A stretch of 64,000 bases of DNA from Elizabethkingia sp. YR214 (GTDB lineage Bacteria; Bacteroidota; Bacteroidia; Flavobacteriales; Weeksellaceae): the NCBI RefSeq assembly GCF_003058195.1, contig NZ_QBUH01000003.1:1-64000 (forward strand), written 5' to 3'. This document shows positions 26,670 through 36,129 of the stretch, in pieces; position 1 is the first letter of the stretch; every line of letters begins with the position of its first letter. The translations under genes and the position numbers were made by a program. The notes beneath the pieces were generated by a model, which was not told the DNA's origin, searched no databases, and saw only the letters and a program-made list of their open reading frames with translations.

Positions 26670-26704
26670 AAAAAGATAAAGTTGATCTCTAACTTTATCT
26701 TTTT
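26670..26704. terminator. Terminator of the glycosyltransferase operon
   Basis: Perfect 14-bp stem AAAAAGATAAAGTT / AACTTTATCTTTTT with a 7-base loop. It ends the minus-strand glycan operon 47 bases after its last gene. Confidence 0.88.
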
Positions 26705-26750
26705 ATTTAAACAATTTGTAGATCATAAATGCATAAAATCCTAACCAAAC

Positions 26751-27650
26751 TTAAAGTCTTTTTTTGATCTTATATTTTAATTTATCTATGAAATTTTGTT
26801 TTATTTTATGCTCTTCATTTTCATGAAAGTAATTAGCTCTCCATGGTTTCTCGGATTTTGTTACCAATTCATATAAAACCCTGTTTCTTTCAGCTAACTT
26901 CAACCTTTTTTGATAAGTTTTGTCATCCAATAAATTTCTATCAGTAGTATAAGATATTTTTGAATAATGATTTTGGTGAAGCACAATAGAGCTGTCGATG
27001 ATTTTTACTTCTAATCCTTTTAAACGGATTCTATGTAAAAGTTCATTATCATCAAAAGCGATACCTCTTGCAAATCTTTCGTCGAAACCACCTAAGTCAT
27101 ATAGGTTTTTCCTTGTAATAGCCGAACAGAAATGATAACCTTTAGGATTTGTAATAGAATGATTATACCAACAATCCAGTCCATCTCCAATATATCCTAT
27201 ATTATTGTCATCCATTAATTTTTGAATTTTTTCTGGATGTTGAAGTAGTGTATCCAGATTATGAGTACTCTCAATTCCAAGAGAGAAGCATGCGAAACTT
27301 AAATAATTATTATCATGAAGATGATTCTGCACAAAATTTATAATGTTGCCATAATGAAGACACTCTGGATTCTGTAATATTATAATATCTCCTTTTGCTT
27401 CTTTAAAGCCAATGTTAAATGGAATGCAGGAATTAAAATACCACTTATCTTCCTTTTCTAATCTGATAACCTTTAAGAATGAATATTTTTCCGTTAAATC
27501 TTCCAGTCTTTCATTTTCATCACTTCCGTCATCTACCGCAATAACTTCCAGATCAGAAGAAGTGATATTTAATTGACGGGAAATACTTGAAAGTGTATTT
27601 TCAAATAATTTCTTTCGGTTGTAGTATGCAGTAACTATTGATATTTTCAT
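26751..27650 (-). CDS. Glycosyltransferase family 2
   Basis: 299 residues from the ATG at 27650 (MKISIVTAYYNRKK). The longer frame to 27686 adds 12 residues over the preceding gene, and the chosen start gives an ATGA overlap with it. This is a GT-A fold enzyme: SIVTAYYNRKKLFENTLSSI, EVIAVDDGSDEN (nucleotide-sugar Asp), GDIIILQNPE in place of the common DxD, and GGFDERFARGIAFDDNELLHRIRLKG, typical of the GT2 galactosyl/GalNAc-type C-terminal block. It probably adds a sugar to a surface polysaccharide on the inner face of the membrane. It is the last gene of the minus-strand glycan operon. Confidence 0.88.
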   Translation of the reverse strand: MKISIVTAYYNRKKLFENTLSSISRQLNITSSDLEVIAVDDGSDENERLEDLTEKYSFLKVIRLEKEDKWYFNSCIPFNIGFKEAKGDIIILQNPECLHYGNIINFVQNHLHDNNYLSFACFSLGIESTHNLDTLLQHPEKIQKLMDDNNIGYIGDGLDCWYNHSITNPKGYHFCSAITRKNLYDLGGFDERFARGIAFDDNELLHRIRLKGLEVKIIDSSIVLHQNHYSKISYTTDRNLLDDKTYQKRLKLAERNRVLYELVTKSEKPWRANYFHENEEHKIKQNFIDKLKYKIKKRL

Positions 27651-28468
27651 TTGAAGAATAGAAATTTTTTCTTTTTTTGTTGCCAATTACTTTGAAAGAT
27701 AATACCCAAATAATTTTTTTTTAATTTTTCAATATTATGAAACTTCTTTTCCAATAAATATTGCTCTTTGTGGTGATAAACCTTAAAAAAACCTTCTATA
27801 GGTAATATTTCAATTAGTTTAGTTTTAAATAAATATTCTCCATAAATAACACATTCTGATGGAGGGGTATTTTCATCTATCTTATTAAAAAAATCTATAA
27901 AATTAAGATTTTGCTCACCTAGAAATACCTCATTGAAATGTTTCCAGACATTACAATTCCATAGATAGGGTGAAGGGCCATAATCCCATTCTTTTCCTAT
28001 GTTCCCAAATAGAGGACGTGTGAAACGGAGTGCTTCTTTAAAAAATATTTTTTCTGAATCCAGTCCTATATTCTCCATCGTTTCAAGAAAGCCTTTTGAC
28101 TCATGCATAATAGTATAAGGAGTATTATCATTATACATGAAATCCGAATAATAGAAATCACGAATAAATTCTGAATCAGAGTCAATACAAAGATAGTTTT
28201 CACAAATCCCCAGACGATATACATTGGATTTTATAATCTGTTGATATCTCCAACCATCATTATCTGGGTATTCAAAAATATCGCTGTCTTTGATAAGGTT
28301 GATGTTCTTGTGATTGAGATTATCTGCAAAATAATCAAAGTCAGAATCATTTACGGAAAGATAAACGGGTAAATGATCCTTGTTATATAGTTCAATAGAT
28401 GCGATTAGTTTTTTTACCGGATCAAAATCCCGGCGAAAACTTTTGATAAATAATATTAATTTATGCAT
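27647..28468 (-). CDS. DUF6492-type putative glycosyltransferase
   Basis: A 273-residue protein with IKSFRRDFDPVKKLIASIELYNKDHLPVYLSVND at the start, GWRYQQIIKSNVYRLGICENYLCIDSDSEFIRDF around residue 80-110, and a C-terminal YGEYLF segment. The DSDS stretch would take the place of the metal-binding DxD motif of GT-A enzymes. The pattern agrees with DUF6492 proteins found in polysaccharide loci. The sugar is unknown. The stop overlaps the start of the GT2 gene by 4 bases, so translation is coupled. The last ten residues are lysine- and phenylalanine-rich (QQKKKKFLFFK). Confidence 0.75.
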   Translation of the reverse strand: MHKLILFIKSFRRDFDPVKKLIASIELYNKDHLPVYLSVNDSDFDYFADNLNHKNINLIKDSDIFEYPDNDGWRYQQIIKSNVYRLGICENYLCIDSDSEFIRDFYYSDFMYNDNTPYTIMHESKGFLETMENIGLDSEKIFFKEALRFTRPLFGNIGKEWDYGPSPYLWNCNVWKHFNEVFLGEQNLNFIDFFNKIDENTPPSECVIYGEYLFKTKLIEILPIEGFFKVYHHKEQYLLEKKFHNIEKLKKNYLGIIFQSNWQQKKKKFLFFK

Positions 28469-28537
28469 TTTTAAAGTTTTTATAATGCTCTTAAATTTAT
28501 TGTAAAGGTTAAATAATCTAAGCGAATTATAATTTTA

Positions 28538-29749
28538 TTATTGTAATAACTGAAAGATTTCTTCTTTCTGAGCTTCTATAGAAAATGGATAGATTGCTTT
28601 TTCCGAATTATTGTGCAGAGTATTCCATGTTGATTCATTCGTACATATTTCAATAATATTATCAGCAAATTTTTGATAATCTTCATTTCCTGAGATTAAA
28701 GCGGTTATTCCGTTTTCTAAAAACATACCTTCTGCTCCGATATTAGTAGTTAATACAGGAAGAGTATACTCTAAAGCCTGTCCGATCTTTCCTTTTACCC
28801 CTGCACCAAACCGTAGAGGAGATACTGAGGCAAAGCACTTTTCATAATAGGGAGTAATATTTTCGACATAACCAACAACTTCGAAATTTTCAGAATTCAT
28901 TTTGGAAATAGACAGAGGGGCTTCTGAACCGATAATGGTTATTTTCAAATCAGGTAAAACTTTCCAGACTAAAGGCATGATCTTATGATATAACATTTCT
29001 ACAGCATCTACATTAGGATCATGTAAGAACGTCCCAATAAAGAATATTCCTTTCCGTTTTTCGAAAGATGGCATTTCCTCTGGTTTCACTTTTAAATTAT
29101 GAACGTTACTTACTGTAAATAATTTTGATTCATCTACAAAAGCAGTCATAAACTCTTTCTCTTTCGTACTGATTACAGCAATTTTATTTGCTTTTTTACA
29201 CAGTTCAGTTTCTATATGTTTGTAATGAATTAATTCTTTTGCTCTCTTTTCATCATATTTAATCTCCAGGCCTCTTTCCATTCTGAGATAATGAATGTCA
29301 ACCATATCATAAATTATCTTAGCTTCAGGAGCTTCTTTTCTGAAAAAATCCAGATAATATTCAAAAAGCTCAGGTCTGTGACACCATACAAAATCTAACT
29401 TTGGAAGTAAGTTGTTGATAAAGTGTTTTTTCCCTTTCATAACACCGTACTTCCCAATATATGGGGTATAAACTGTTACGTTATGATCATTTAGGTTTTT
29501 AATATATTTCTTCGACTCAGTTTTGGGAATTGATTTCCTCCAATCCATCAGGTAAACATTGTAATGCTTTGCTAAAAATTTTGCAATTTCTGTAATTCGG
29601 TTAGAAGCCGAGTCTTTATCAAATGTTGGGATTTGACTATCTACAATAAGTATGTTTTTTTTATTCTCATCAGGAGTGATTGTTTTCTCTGATAAGGGAT
29701 AGTTACTCTTTATATAAATATAATTCTTTATTTTTCTTTTAATCCCCAT
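28538..29749 (-). CDS. Glycosyltransferase family 4-like
   Basis: A 403-residue GT-B fold protein. The N-terminal half has ILIVDSQIPTFDKDSASNRITEIAKFL and the acceptor-side YDMVDIHYLRMERG. The C-terminal half has KRKGIFFIGTFLHDPNVDAV, LKITIIGSEAP, VVGYVENITPYYEKCFASVSPLRFGAGVKGKIGQALEYTLPVLTT and TNIGAEGM. The block of small and basic residues in GAGVKGKIGQALE is the nucleotide-sugar binding site of GT4 enzymes. It starts 4 bases before the stop of the next operon gene upstream. It probably builds the same surface glycan as its neighbours. Confidence 0.87.
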   Translation of the reverse strand: MGIKRKIKNYIYIKSNYPLSEKTITPDENKKNILIVDSQIPTFDKDSASNRITEIAKFLAKHYNVYLMDWRKSIPKTESKKYIKNLNDHNVTVYTPYIGKYGVMKGKKHFINNLLPKLDFVWCHRPELFEYYLDFFRKEAPEAKIIYDMVDIHYLRMERGLEIKYDEKRAKELIHYKHIETELCKKANKIAVISTKEKEFMTAFVDESKLFTVSNVHNLKVKPEEMPSFEKRKGIFFIGTFLHDPNVDAVEMLYHKIMPLVWKVLPDLKITIIGSEAPLSISKMNSENFEVVGYVENITPYYEKCFASVSPLRFGAGVKGKIGQALEYTLPVLTTNIGAEGMFLENGITALISGNEDYQKFADNIIEICTNESTWNTLHNNSEKAIYPFSIEAQKEEIFQLLQ

Positions 29750-29753
29750 AACA

Positions 29754-30701
29754 TTATAATTTAAATATTTTCTTTGTGAAGTTCTTTACATTATATTTAT
29801 TTATAATGTCTTGAGAGATTTCCACATAAGGTAATTCAAGAAACCTTTTAATTTTATTAACATCCATATTCTCACTATTTATTACTAACATATTATTAGG
29901 ATGGTAAAAATCATAATTTTGTACCATTGCATTGGTCGTTATCAGCTTCTTTCTATATCCAATACTTTCAAAAGTTCTGAATGAAAGCCCTTTCTGATCT
30001 ATTCGCTGTATATCTATCATTGCTTTAGACTGGGAAATGATTTTTTTTGTTTCGTTAAGAGAAAGATATTTTGTAGTTGAATGTAAATACGGATATACTA
30101 ACTTTTCAAACCAGAACAAAACAAAATGAATTTTGAAACCTGCATCAAATAGTATTTTTGATATATTGTTAATCTCATCAATTCTTGAGTCATATGATGA
30201 AACGTTAAAAATATCATATAGTATTTGTTGAGTCTCTATGTTTTCATCATAGATAAAATTAGATGCTTCAAGGAAATTATATTTTTCTATATCTTCTTTT
30301 TCATAAGAATAAATTTCATCAAAAAAAGCAGATATTTCAAGCTGTTTGGGATATTTCTTACAGCTGTCATAATAATAGGCAATAAAACGGTGTGTATTTC
30401 TCTTTAAAACTTTTAATAATGAGGTTTCTAGTAGGTCAGGACGAATAACGAAAATAATATCTTGTTTCTCTGTAATTTGCTGTAAAATTTGTTGACTAAA
30501 GTATTTTTTTTTTAGGTTGCTACCAACTAGCTTAGTTATTCCATTCCAGAGTTTCACAAATATATTTGGGTAAGTATATTTTATGGAGTCTGTTTTGATA
30601 TCTGTAATCACGATATCTTGTTTTAATAGTAACTCTTGTACAACGAAATCAATATAACCATACGCAAAAGGATAAATTAGTGTAATTTTCTTTGACGTCA
30701 T
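29754..30701 (-). CDS. CgeB-like glycosyltransferase, paralog A
   Basis: A 315-residue protein related to the gene at 31727-32707. Shared blocks include SSYDSRIDEI versus TSYDKKRLGQI, KGLSFRTFESIGYRKKLIT versus NGLSFRVFEAIALEKKIIT, and NYDFYHPNNMLVI versus NYDFYNPDNILVL. This FRxFE-A/S block followed by an NYDFY segment is the nucleotide-sugar-binding C-terminal half of GT-B enzymes of the CgeB/LPS-biosynthesis type. No membrane segments. The start overlaps the stop of the gene at 30698 by 4 bases (ATGA). The donor and acceptor are unknown. Confidence 0.75.
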   Translation of the reverse strand: MTSKKITLIYPFAYGYIDFVVQELLLKQDIVITDIKTDSIKYTYPNIFVKLWNGITKLVGSNLKKKYFSQQILQQITEKQDIIFVIRPDLLETSLLKVLKRNTHRFIAYYYDSCKKYPKQLEISAFFDEIYSYEKEDIEKYNFLEASNFIYDENIETQQILYDIFNVSSYDSRIDEINNISKILFDAGFKIHFVLFWFEKLVYPYLHSTTKYLSLNETKKIISQSKAMIDIQRIDQKGLSFRTFESIGYRKKLITTNAMVQNYDFYHPNNMLVINSENMDVNKIKRFLELPYVEISQDIINKYNVKNFTKKIFKL

Positions 30702-31690
30702 TTTTTAAATATTTCTTTTAGTTTTTTTTCAAATGAAATTTCTTCATTTAAAACCATTTCTTTGTAAGGTACAAACTTAGGAATATGTTCAGAGTATTTT
30801 TCCAAGACCTCTTTTATCTTTTCTATAATATGAGGAATGTTTTCTTTATTGAAATTAAACTTATATTCATCAGGAATCATGAGGTCCTCATAATATACTG
30901 AAGAACCGTTTTTACCCGAAATGATGCAACAATCTTGTGATACAGATTCACGGAGCATTTTGTCTCTGCCGGGATTTTCACCAAAATCAACATACAATAA
31001 AGATTTTGCCATCAAATTTTTTATCTCATGAGCATTCATATTTTGTATAGGAATCCATATTAATTCCGGAGAACTTTTAATTAGTTCAGGTATTTCTTTT
31101 TTGCCCTTATGGGGATTATATAATATAGTCTTGTTTTTTAAATCTTTCTGATGAGTTCCTTTGTTATTTTTTAAGAAGATAGGATTGATATAATCACAGA
31201 CATAGTCTATTTGAGCTTCAGGGATGTTATTATCTTTTAAATAAATAGAAGACCTGTATGACTGAGCCCATTGAAAAACATTAGGTAAATGTTCAAAATT
31301 GTATTCTTTATTTTTTTGCTGGTAGAATAATCTGGAAAAAACATTTTGGCGACGTATTCTTAGATCCATTAGCTTCTTATAATAATCAACACTTAGCCAC
31401 CAGATTATTTTCTGAGACTTTGGATATTCTTTCACTAAGAAGGTCATAGACTCTGGGATAATCAGTATGTTTTCCTGGCGATCTTCTATGGTATCTATTT
31501 CCTGTGTATTATATACTGAATAGTTTTGAGGTTTAGCATTTTTCTTTTTAGGTAAATAAAACATGAAAACATTTCTATTTCCTAAGCGTATTAATTTGTC
31601 AGACAATTGATGCAAAGCTTCTGGTCCACCAGTAACTTTTTGAGGAGGACAAAATATTATAACCTTAGACTGTTGTGTATAAGTAATCAT
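30698..31690 (-). CDS. Putative glycosyltransferase of the surface glycan operon
   Basis: A 330-residue protein. The N-terminal PPQKVTGGPEALHQLSDKLIRLG holds the glycine-rich loop of GT-B enzymes. ENILIIPESMTFLVKEYP and KIIWWLSVDYY follow. The C-terminal part has PELIWIPIQNMNAHEIKNLMAKSLLYVDFGENPGRDKMLRESVSQDCCIISGKNGSSVYY, in which GRDKMLRESV resembles the donor-binding helix of such enzymes. It lies between the two CgeB-like paralogs. It starts 36 bases after the stop of the first gene of the operon. The sugar is unknown, and the glycosyltransferase call is from pattern and context. Confidence 0.7.
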   Translation of the reverse strand: MITYTQQSKVIIFCPPQKVTGGPEALHQLSDKLIRLGNRNVFMFYLPKKKNAKPQNYSVYNTQEIDTIEDRQENILIIPESMTFLVKEYPKSQKIIWWLSVDYYKKLMDLRIRRQNVFSRLFYQQKNKEYNFEHLPNVFQWAQSYRSSIYLKDNNIPEAQIDYVCDYINPIFLKNNKGTHQKDLKNKTILYNPHKGKKEIPELIKSSPELIWIPIQNMNAHEIKNLMAKSLLYVDFGENPGRDKMLRESVSQDCCIISGKNGSSVYYEDLMIPDEYKFNFNKENIPHIIEKIKEVLEKYSEHIPKFVPYKEMVLNEEISFEKKLKEIFKK

Positions 31691-31726
31691 ATTTAAAAAT
31701 TCGGTGTAATGAATATAATCAGTATT

Positions 31727-32707
31727 TTATGTCAAAGGTAGATTAAAGACTCTTTCCGTCCATTGATTCAGAGTATATTTATTGTAATATTCTTTTGCAA
31801 GCGCATTATAAGGCTTCTGAAAGAAGTCTGAATTTATATTAGTCATATCTTTATCCAAAACTAATATATTATCAGGATTATAAAAATCGTAATTTTTTAT
31901 ATTTTCGTTATCTGTTATAATTTTCTTTTCCAAAGCAATTGCCTCAAAAACACGAAAACTTAATCCATTCTGCCCTTCTCGCATAAGCTCCAGAATTGCG
32001 GTGCAGTTTTGGTAAGATTCTATCATATTTCTTGGATCAGTCCGTTGTGTCCTAAAAGTTACAGAAGAACTTTTAACAGGAAAAAATTTTGTTTGTAATA
32101 TTTTTTTCCATGCTTTTTTTCCAACAATGATAAATTGGGATTTAACTTTTAGTTCCGCTAGTTTTTTTTCTAGTACGCCTATCTGTCCCAATCGTTTTTT
32201 ATCATAAGAAGTAATGTAAAACAGATCATTAGATGGAGACTGGTCTTCTTGTGGCAGATGAGAAAGATAGATATAGTTTGTTAGTTTTTCAAAACCGTGC
32301 TTTTCTACATCCGAATCGTCAAAAGAAAAAATCTTATCAAAATAATGCAGTTTGTCTTCTACAGGAAATCGTCCAACACTATCATAGAGATACGTGATAA
32401 GCCGATCAGTATATTTTTTTACAATTTCTAGAGTCGCAATATCCATTGAATCCGGATTTAGTATTAAAATCTGATCCTGCTTGCCAAGAGCCTGGAGTGA
32501 TTGAATAATAAAATTTTGGCGCTTTTCATATTTCAGATTTTTCTTCAGAAAGACTTTGCTAATAGCATTGACGGCTTTGTCTTTGAAACTTGCATGTGTA
32601 AGCGCCCCAATATTGATATGGTGTGCTTCAACACCTTTATTGGAAAGAGTTTCAACTATATATTGGTCGTAATGCCAATAATCAAAGCTTATGACGCAAA
32701 TTTTCAT
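31727..32707 (-). CDS. CgeB-like glycosyltransferase, paralog B
   Basis: A 326-residue protein and the first gene of the minus-strand glycan operon. KICVISFDYWHYDQYIVETLSNKG begins a GT-B N-terminal domain. LITYLYDSVGRFPVEDKLHYFDKIFSFDDSDVEKHGF is a block seen in LPS biosynthesis proteins of this type. The C-terminal NGLSFRVFEAIALEKKIIT and NYDFYNPDNILVL match paralog A at 29754-30701. The two copies arose by duplication and now flank a third gene. No clear promoter box is seen in the 330 bases upstream. Confidence 0.78.
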   Translation of the reverse strand: MKICVISFDYWHYDQYIVETLSNKGVEAHHINIGALTHASFKDKAVNAISKVFLKKNLKYEKRQNFIIQSLQALGKQDQILILNPDSMDIATLEIVKKYTDRLITYLYDSVGRFPVEDKLHYFDKIFSFDDSDVEKHGFEKLTNYIYLSHLPQEDQSPSNDLFYITSYDKKRLGQIGVLEKKLAELKVKSQFIIVGKKAWKKILQTKFFPVKSSSVTFRTQRTDPRNMIESYQNCTAILELMREGQNGLSFRVFEAIALEKKIITDNENIKNYDFYNPDNILVLDKDMTNINSDFFQKPYNALAKEYYNKYTLNQWTERVFNLPLT

Positions 32708-32950
32708 TAATTCGTTTTATTTTTTGTTCCCTACTTCTTTCGAAGATTCTAGTGCTATCAATAAGATGGCTTTGATGAAAAAAGGTTGCGTTATTTTTTC
32801 ATAATTTTAACTTAAGCAAAAATTATTCAATTTTTTACATAAACGAAAATAAGACTATTTTCTGATGTTGTAGATGACTTTTATCAAAAAAATAATAGTT
32901 ATTCTTGCTACAAAAAATATCAATTAATACAAAAACAGAGACATATAATT
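32708..32950. other. Intergenic region between divergent glycan genes
   Basis: Upstream of both the minus-strand glycan operon and the plus-strand gene at 33036. AT-rich without a convincing gene. The plus-strand promoter starts at 32951. I saw no clear TAnnTTTG box for the minus-strand operon. Confidence 0.4.
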
Positions 32951-32980
32951 TTTGATATCCATGGTTTTATCCTAAATTTG
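32951..32980 (+). promoter_or_regulatory. Promoter of the DxD glycosyltransferase gene
   Basis: TTTG (32951-32954), an 18-base spacer, TAAATTTG (32973-32980). Full consensus match, giving a leader of about 50 bases before the start at 33036. Confidence 0.75.
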
Positions 32981-33035
32981 GGCCTCATAAAAGAAATTTA
33001 TTACAATTTTCAAGTTTCTACATGAATATCCCAAC

Positions 33036-33908
33036 ATGAATATAGTATACTTAGTTTTTGGCAATAATCTGGATCATTATCAACAGGTGTATTTCTCAAT
33101 ATACACTGCTTTTGCCTATAAAAATCCGGAAGATAAAATTATTGTTATAGCAGAAGATGCTTCATTGTTCAATTCTTTTGAGGATAAAATAGAGGTAATA
33201 CCAATAAACAGAGAAACGATAACAGAGTGGGAGGGGGAGCATAAATTTTTCTGGCGGGTTAAAATTAAAGCACTGGAACTAATTGCTAAGAAGTACCCGA
33301 ACGAATCTATTCTTTATTTAGATGGAGATACCTTCTTTTATCAGAAAACGGATAGTCTATCCAACAGTTTGCAAAGTGGACAAAATCACATGCATATAAA
33401 AGAAGGGAAGTTATCTGTGCTCTCTTCTAAAACTGAAAAGCTGATGTGGCAGCAGATGAAGGGGAAGACCTATCATAATATCAGAATAGATGAAGCTACG
33501 AGTATGTGGAATGCAGGATTGATAGGGATTTCTAACCAGCATTTAGAAGGCTTGCAGCTTACCCTAAATGTTAACGATGCATTATGTGCGGATAATGTTA
33601 CGAGGCGACTTATCGAACAGATGGCATTTTCTATAGGGTTGAATGAGTACTCTGTATTACAGCCTGCAGATGATACTGTAGGACATTATTGGGGCAATAA
33701 GCAACAATGGAATACAATAATCGATCATTTCCTGAAAGAAACTTTCATGAAGAAATATTCTTTCGAACAGATTATAGATAGAGTTAAAGAAATGGATTTG
33801 TTACAGAACCCTATCTGGATAAAAGAATCTAATACACAGAGAAAATTGCGAAGCTTTATCGATATATTTTACAGGGATAAAAGGCCTGTTTATGTTATCA
33901 CAAAATAA
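33036..33908 (+). CDS. Putative glycosyltransferase with DxD motif (GT-A type)
   Basis: A 290-residue protein. NIVYLVFGNNLDHYQQVYFSIYTAF opens a GT-A-like fold, and SILYLDGDTFFY (about residues 89-100) holds the D-x-D metal/nucleotide-sugar site. MWNAGLIGISNQHLEGL is typical of GT8-like and related enzymes. It stands divergently from the minus-strand glycan operon, with its own consensus promoter. An ATG at 33022 opens a five-codon frame overlapping the true start, and the bases CATGAATAT occur twice there (33021 and 33035), probably by chance. It likely adds a sugar to the same surface glycan. Confidence 0.8.
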   Translation: MNIVYLVFGNNLDHYQQVYFSIYTAFAYKNPEDKIIVIAEDASLFNSFEDKIEVIPINRETITEWEGEHKFFWRVKIKALELIAKKYPNESILYLDGDTFFYQKTDSLSNSLQSGQNHMHIKEGKLSVLSSKTEKLMWQQMKGKTYHNIRIDEATSMWNAGLIGISNQHLEGLQLTLNVNDALCADNVTRRLIEQMAFSIGLNEYSVLQPADDTVGHYWGNKQQWNTIIDHFLKETFMKKYSFEQIIDRVKEMDLLQNPIWIKESNTQRKLRSFIDIFYRDKRPVYVITK

Positions 33909-33917
33909 GATCAATAA

Positions 33918-33950
33918 AAAAGCTAAAGTATTTACTTTAGCTTTTATTTT
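33918..33950. terminator. Bidirectional terminator overlapping the 3' end of the GT2 gene
   Basis: Stem AAAAGCTAAAGTA / TACTTTAGCTTTT followed by T run on the plus strand. Its right arm contains the stop codon of the minus-strand gene at 33937. Confidence 0.85.
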
Positions 33951-34683
33951 TAAGTGTCTGATAAGTCTCATTAACATATAAACTCTGGAGATAACTGATT
34001 TTTAATCCATCAATTCCGTCGAGGATACCTAATTTTAAAAAATAGGTTTTAATAAATTTAAATGCGACTTTGCTCCAGTGGGTAAAGGCAGAATACTTTT
34101 TTCCTTTCTCTATCAGCTCAGTGCCTTTTAATAATCCATAATACATCATTTTCTTTTTAAAAGACTCAAAATCTTCAAAAGAATAATGGAGTAGTTTATA
34201 TTTTAAAATCCCAGTACTTCCTTGTACCTCAAGAGTTTCGTGTACTTTTTTTGTTCCTGTATAAAAAGCTTTGGATTTTCGAAAAAGTCGGAAGTTTTTA
34301 TCATTCTGAGTTCCTGAAAAATTTATTTTCTTTTGGCCTACAAAAAAGATTCTGTAAATATAATAAGCATCTTTAGAATCCTTGTTGTTTATCGTCTCAA
34401 TAATCTCTTTTTCAAGATCAGGAGTTGTACGCTCATCGCCATCAAGAAAGAATATCCAGTCATTTTCAGCTAAAGAAAGTGCCTTGTTCCGTTGTTTAGT
34501 ATAATCAACAAATTCTTGTTGATAGACTTTAACTTTTGGATTTTGTTGAGCAATTTCCACTGTTTTGTCTGTGCTGAAAGAATCAACAACAATAATCTCA
34601 TCACAGAAATTAAAACATTTTAAAACAGCCGCAATATTGCGTTCTTCGTTGTAAGTAATGATTAGTCCACTGACTTTTTCCAT
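33937..34683 (-). CDS. GT2 glycosyltransferase of the WaaE/KdtX type
   Basis: A 248-residue GT-A enzyme with SGLIITYNEERNIAAVLKCFNFCDEIIVVDSFSTDKTVEIA, then YTKQRNKALSLAENDWIFFLDGDERTTPDL. The TYNEE, DS and DGDE motifs with TKQRN match the WaaE/KdtX family, which adds glucose or a similar sugar to the LPS inner core. ALLKY-type and HYSFEDFESF blocks follow. It is on the minus strand, 30 bases downstream of rocD, and is set apart from the glycan operon by the DxD gene. Its presence with waaA at 55306 fits an LPS core pathway. Confidence 0.87.
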   Translation of the reverse strand: MEKVSGLIITYNEERNIAAVLKCFNFCDEIIVVDSFSTDKTVEIAQQNPKVKVYQQEFVDYTKQRNKALSLAENDWIFFLDGDERTTPDLEKEIIETINNKDSKDAYYIYRIFFVGQKKINFSGTQNDKNFRLFRKSKAFYTGTKKVHETLEVQGSTGILKYKLLHYSFEDFESFKKKMMYYGLLKGTELIEKGKKYSAFTHWSKVAFKFIKTYFLKLGILDGIDGLKISYLQSLYVNETYQTLKNKS

Positions 34684-34713
34684 ACAGAGAAGTTATAAAT
34701 AAAATATAACTTA

Positions 34714-35949
34714 TTAAAATTCTAAAATCGTTTTCTCAATAATTTTTACGCAGTCAAGTAGTTGCTCCTCAGTAATTACTAAAGGTGGTGCCAGGCGGAT
34801 AATATTACCATGAGTTGGCTTAGCTAATAATCCGTTTTCTTTAAGAGATAAACATAAATTCCATGCTGTAGAACTATCCGGAGTGTCATTAATAAGAATA
34901 GCATTTAATAATCCTTTTCCTCTTACTTTAGTAATCAGACCAGTTTTTTCTATTAGTTTTTCAATTTCACTTCTGAATAGATTTCCTAATTCTTCAGCTC
35001 TTTCGGATAATTTCTCGTCTTGTACAACATCCAAAGCGGCCATCGCTACTGCACAGGCTAATGGGTTTCCACCAAAAGTAGATCCGTGCTGCCCAGGCTT
35101 GATAACATCCATGATATTGTTGTTCGCTAAAACAGCAGATACAGGATACATTCCTCCGGATAAAGCTTTGCCCAGAATAAGAATATCTGGCTGAACATCT
35201 TCATGGTGACATGCTATTAGCTTACCTGTTCTGGCAATCCCCGTTTGTACTTCATCTGCTATGAAAAGAACATTGTATTTTTTACAAAGTTCGGAGGACT
35301 GCTTCAGGAATCCTTCGTTTGGAACATATACACCAGCTTCCCCTTGAATAGGTTCCACAAGAAAGGCAGCAATATTTCCCGCTTCTTTGCTCAGAACTTC
35401 TTCTAGCGCAGCAATATCGTTATAAGGAATACGAATAAAACCAGGAGTGAAAGGACCATAATTTTGATTTGCATCCGGATCATTGGAGAATGATACAATA
35501 GTTGTTGTTCTTCCGTGGAAGTTATTTTCGCATACAATAATTTTTGCTGCATTTTCAGTAATCCCTTTTACTTCATAGCTCCATTTTCTCGCTAGTTTTA
35601 CTGCAGTTTCAACTGCTTCAGCTCCGGAGTTCATTGGTAAAACTTTGTCAAAACCTAAAAGAGAGGTTATCTTTTGCTCATATTCTCCCAGTTTCGAGTT
35701 ATAAAAAGCCCTCGAAGTCAATGCTAATTTACTTGCCTGATCAACAAGTGCCTCTACAATTTTGGGATGAGAGTGTCCCTGGTTAACAGCAGAATATGCA
35801 GAAAGAAAATCATAGTATTTTTTGCCTTCTACATCCCATACAAATACACCTTCTCCTTTGTCTAAAACAACAGGTAATGGGTGATAATTGTGTGCTCCGT
35901 GTTTCTCTTCAAGTTCAATGAAATATTCTGAATTTTTAATTTCTGACAT
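34714..35949 (-). CDS. rocD: Ornithine-oxo-acid transaminase
   Basis: A 411-residue class III PLP-dependent aminotransferase. It transfers the delta-amino group of ornithine to 2-oxoglutarate, giving glutamate semialdehyde for proline or glutamate metabolism. Seen: [40 protein letters not shown], typical of ornithine aminotransferases, then [31 protein letters not shown] and the Schiff-base Lys261 in [21 protein letters not shown] is also present. The length and blocks fit RocD rather than ArgD. It has its own consensus promoter at 35970-36001. The GT2 gene 30 bases downstream may be read through. Confidence 0.94.
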   Translation of the reverse strand: MSEIKNSEYFIELEEKHGAHNYHPLPVVLDKGEGVFVWDVEGKKYYDFLSAYSAVNQGHSHPKIVEALVDQASKLALTSRAFYNSKLGEYEQKITSLLGFDKVLPMNSGAEAVETAVKLARKWSYEVKGITENAAKIIVCENNFHGRTTTIVSFSNDPDANQNYGPFTPGFIRIPYNDIAALEEVLSKEAGNIAAFLVEPIQGEAGVYVPNEGFLKQSSELCKKYNVLFIADEVQTGIARTGKLIACHHEDVQPDILILGKALSGGMYPVSAVLANNNIMDVIKPGQHGSTFGGNPLACAVAMAALDVVQDEKLSERAEELGNLFRSEIEKLIEKTGLITKVRGKGLLNAILINDTPDSSTAWNLCLSLKENGLLAKPTHGNIIRLAPPLVITEEQLLDCVKIIEKTILEF

Positions 35950-35969
35950 AATATTTAAAGTTTGAGTGA

Positions 35970-36001
35970 CGAATTTACGGTTTCTATTTCGCCTTCACAA
36001 A
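35970..36001 (-). promoter_or_regulatory. Promoter of rocD
   Basis: Minus-strand TTTG (35998-36001), a 20-base spacer, TAAATTCG (35970-35977, one mismatch). It lies 20 bases before the start. Confidence 0.65.
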
Positions 36002-36078
36002 TTCGGTTTTTTAAACATAAAGTGCATGATTATTTGGTGAATCATGTAGATTTTGTATTTAATTCTGATGTAAACAAA

Positions 36079-36104
36079 AATGGCAGGAACTAATTCCTGC
36101 CATT
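36079..36104 (-). terminator. Terminator of accB-accC
   Basis: Perfect 11-bp stem AATGGCAGGAA / TTCCTGCCATT with loop, followed on the minus strand by TTTTG. It lies 25 bases past the accC stop. Confidence 0.85.
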
Positions 36105-36129
36105 CTTTATTTTGTATGTATATATCACT

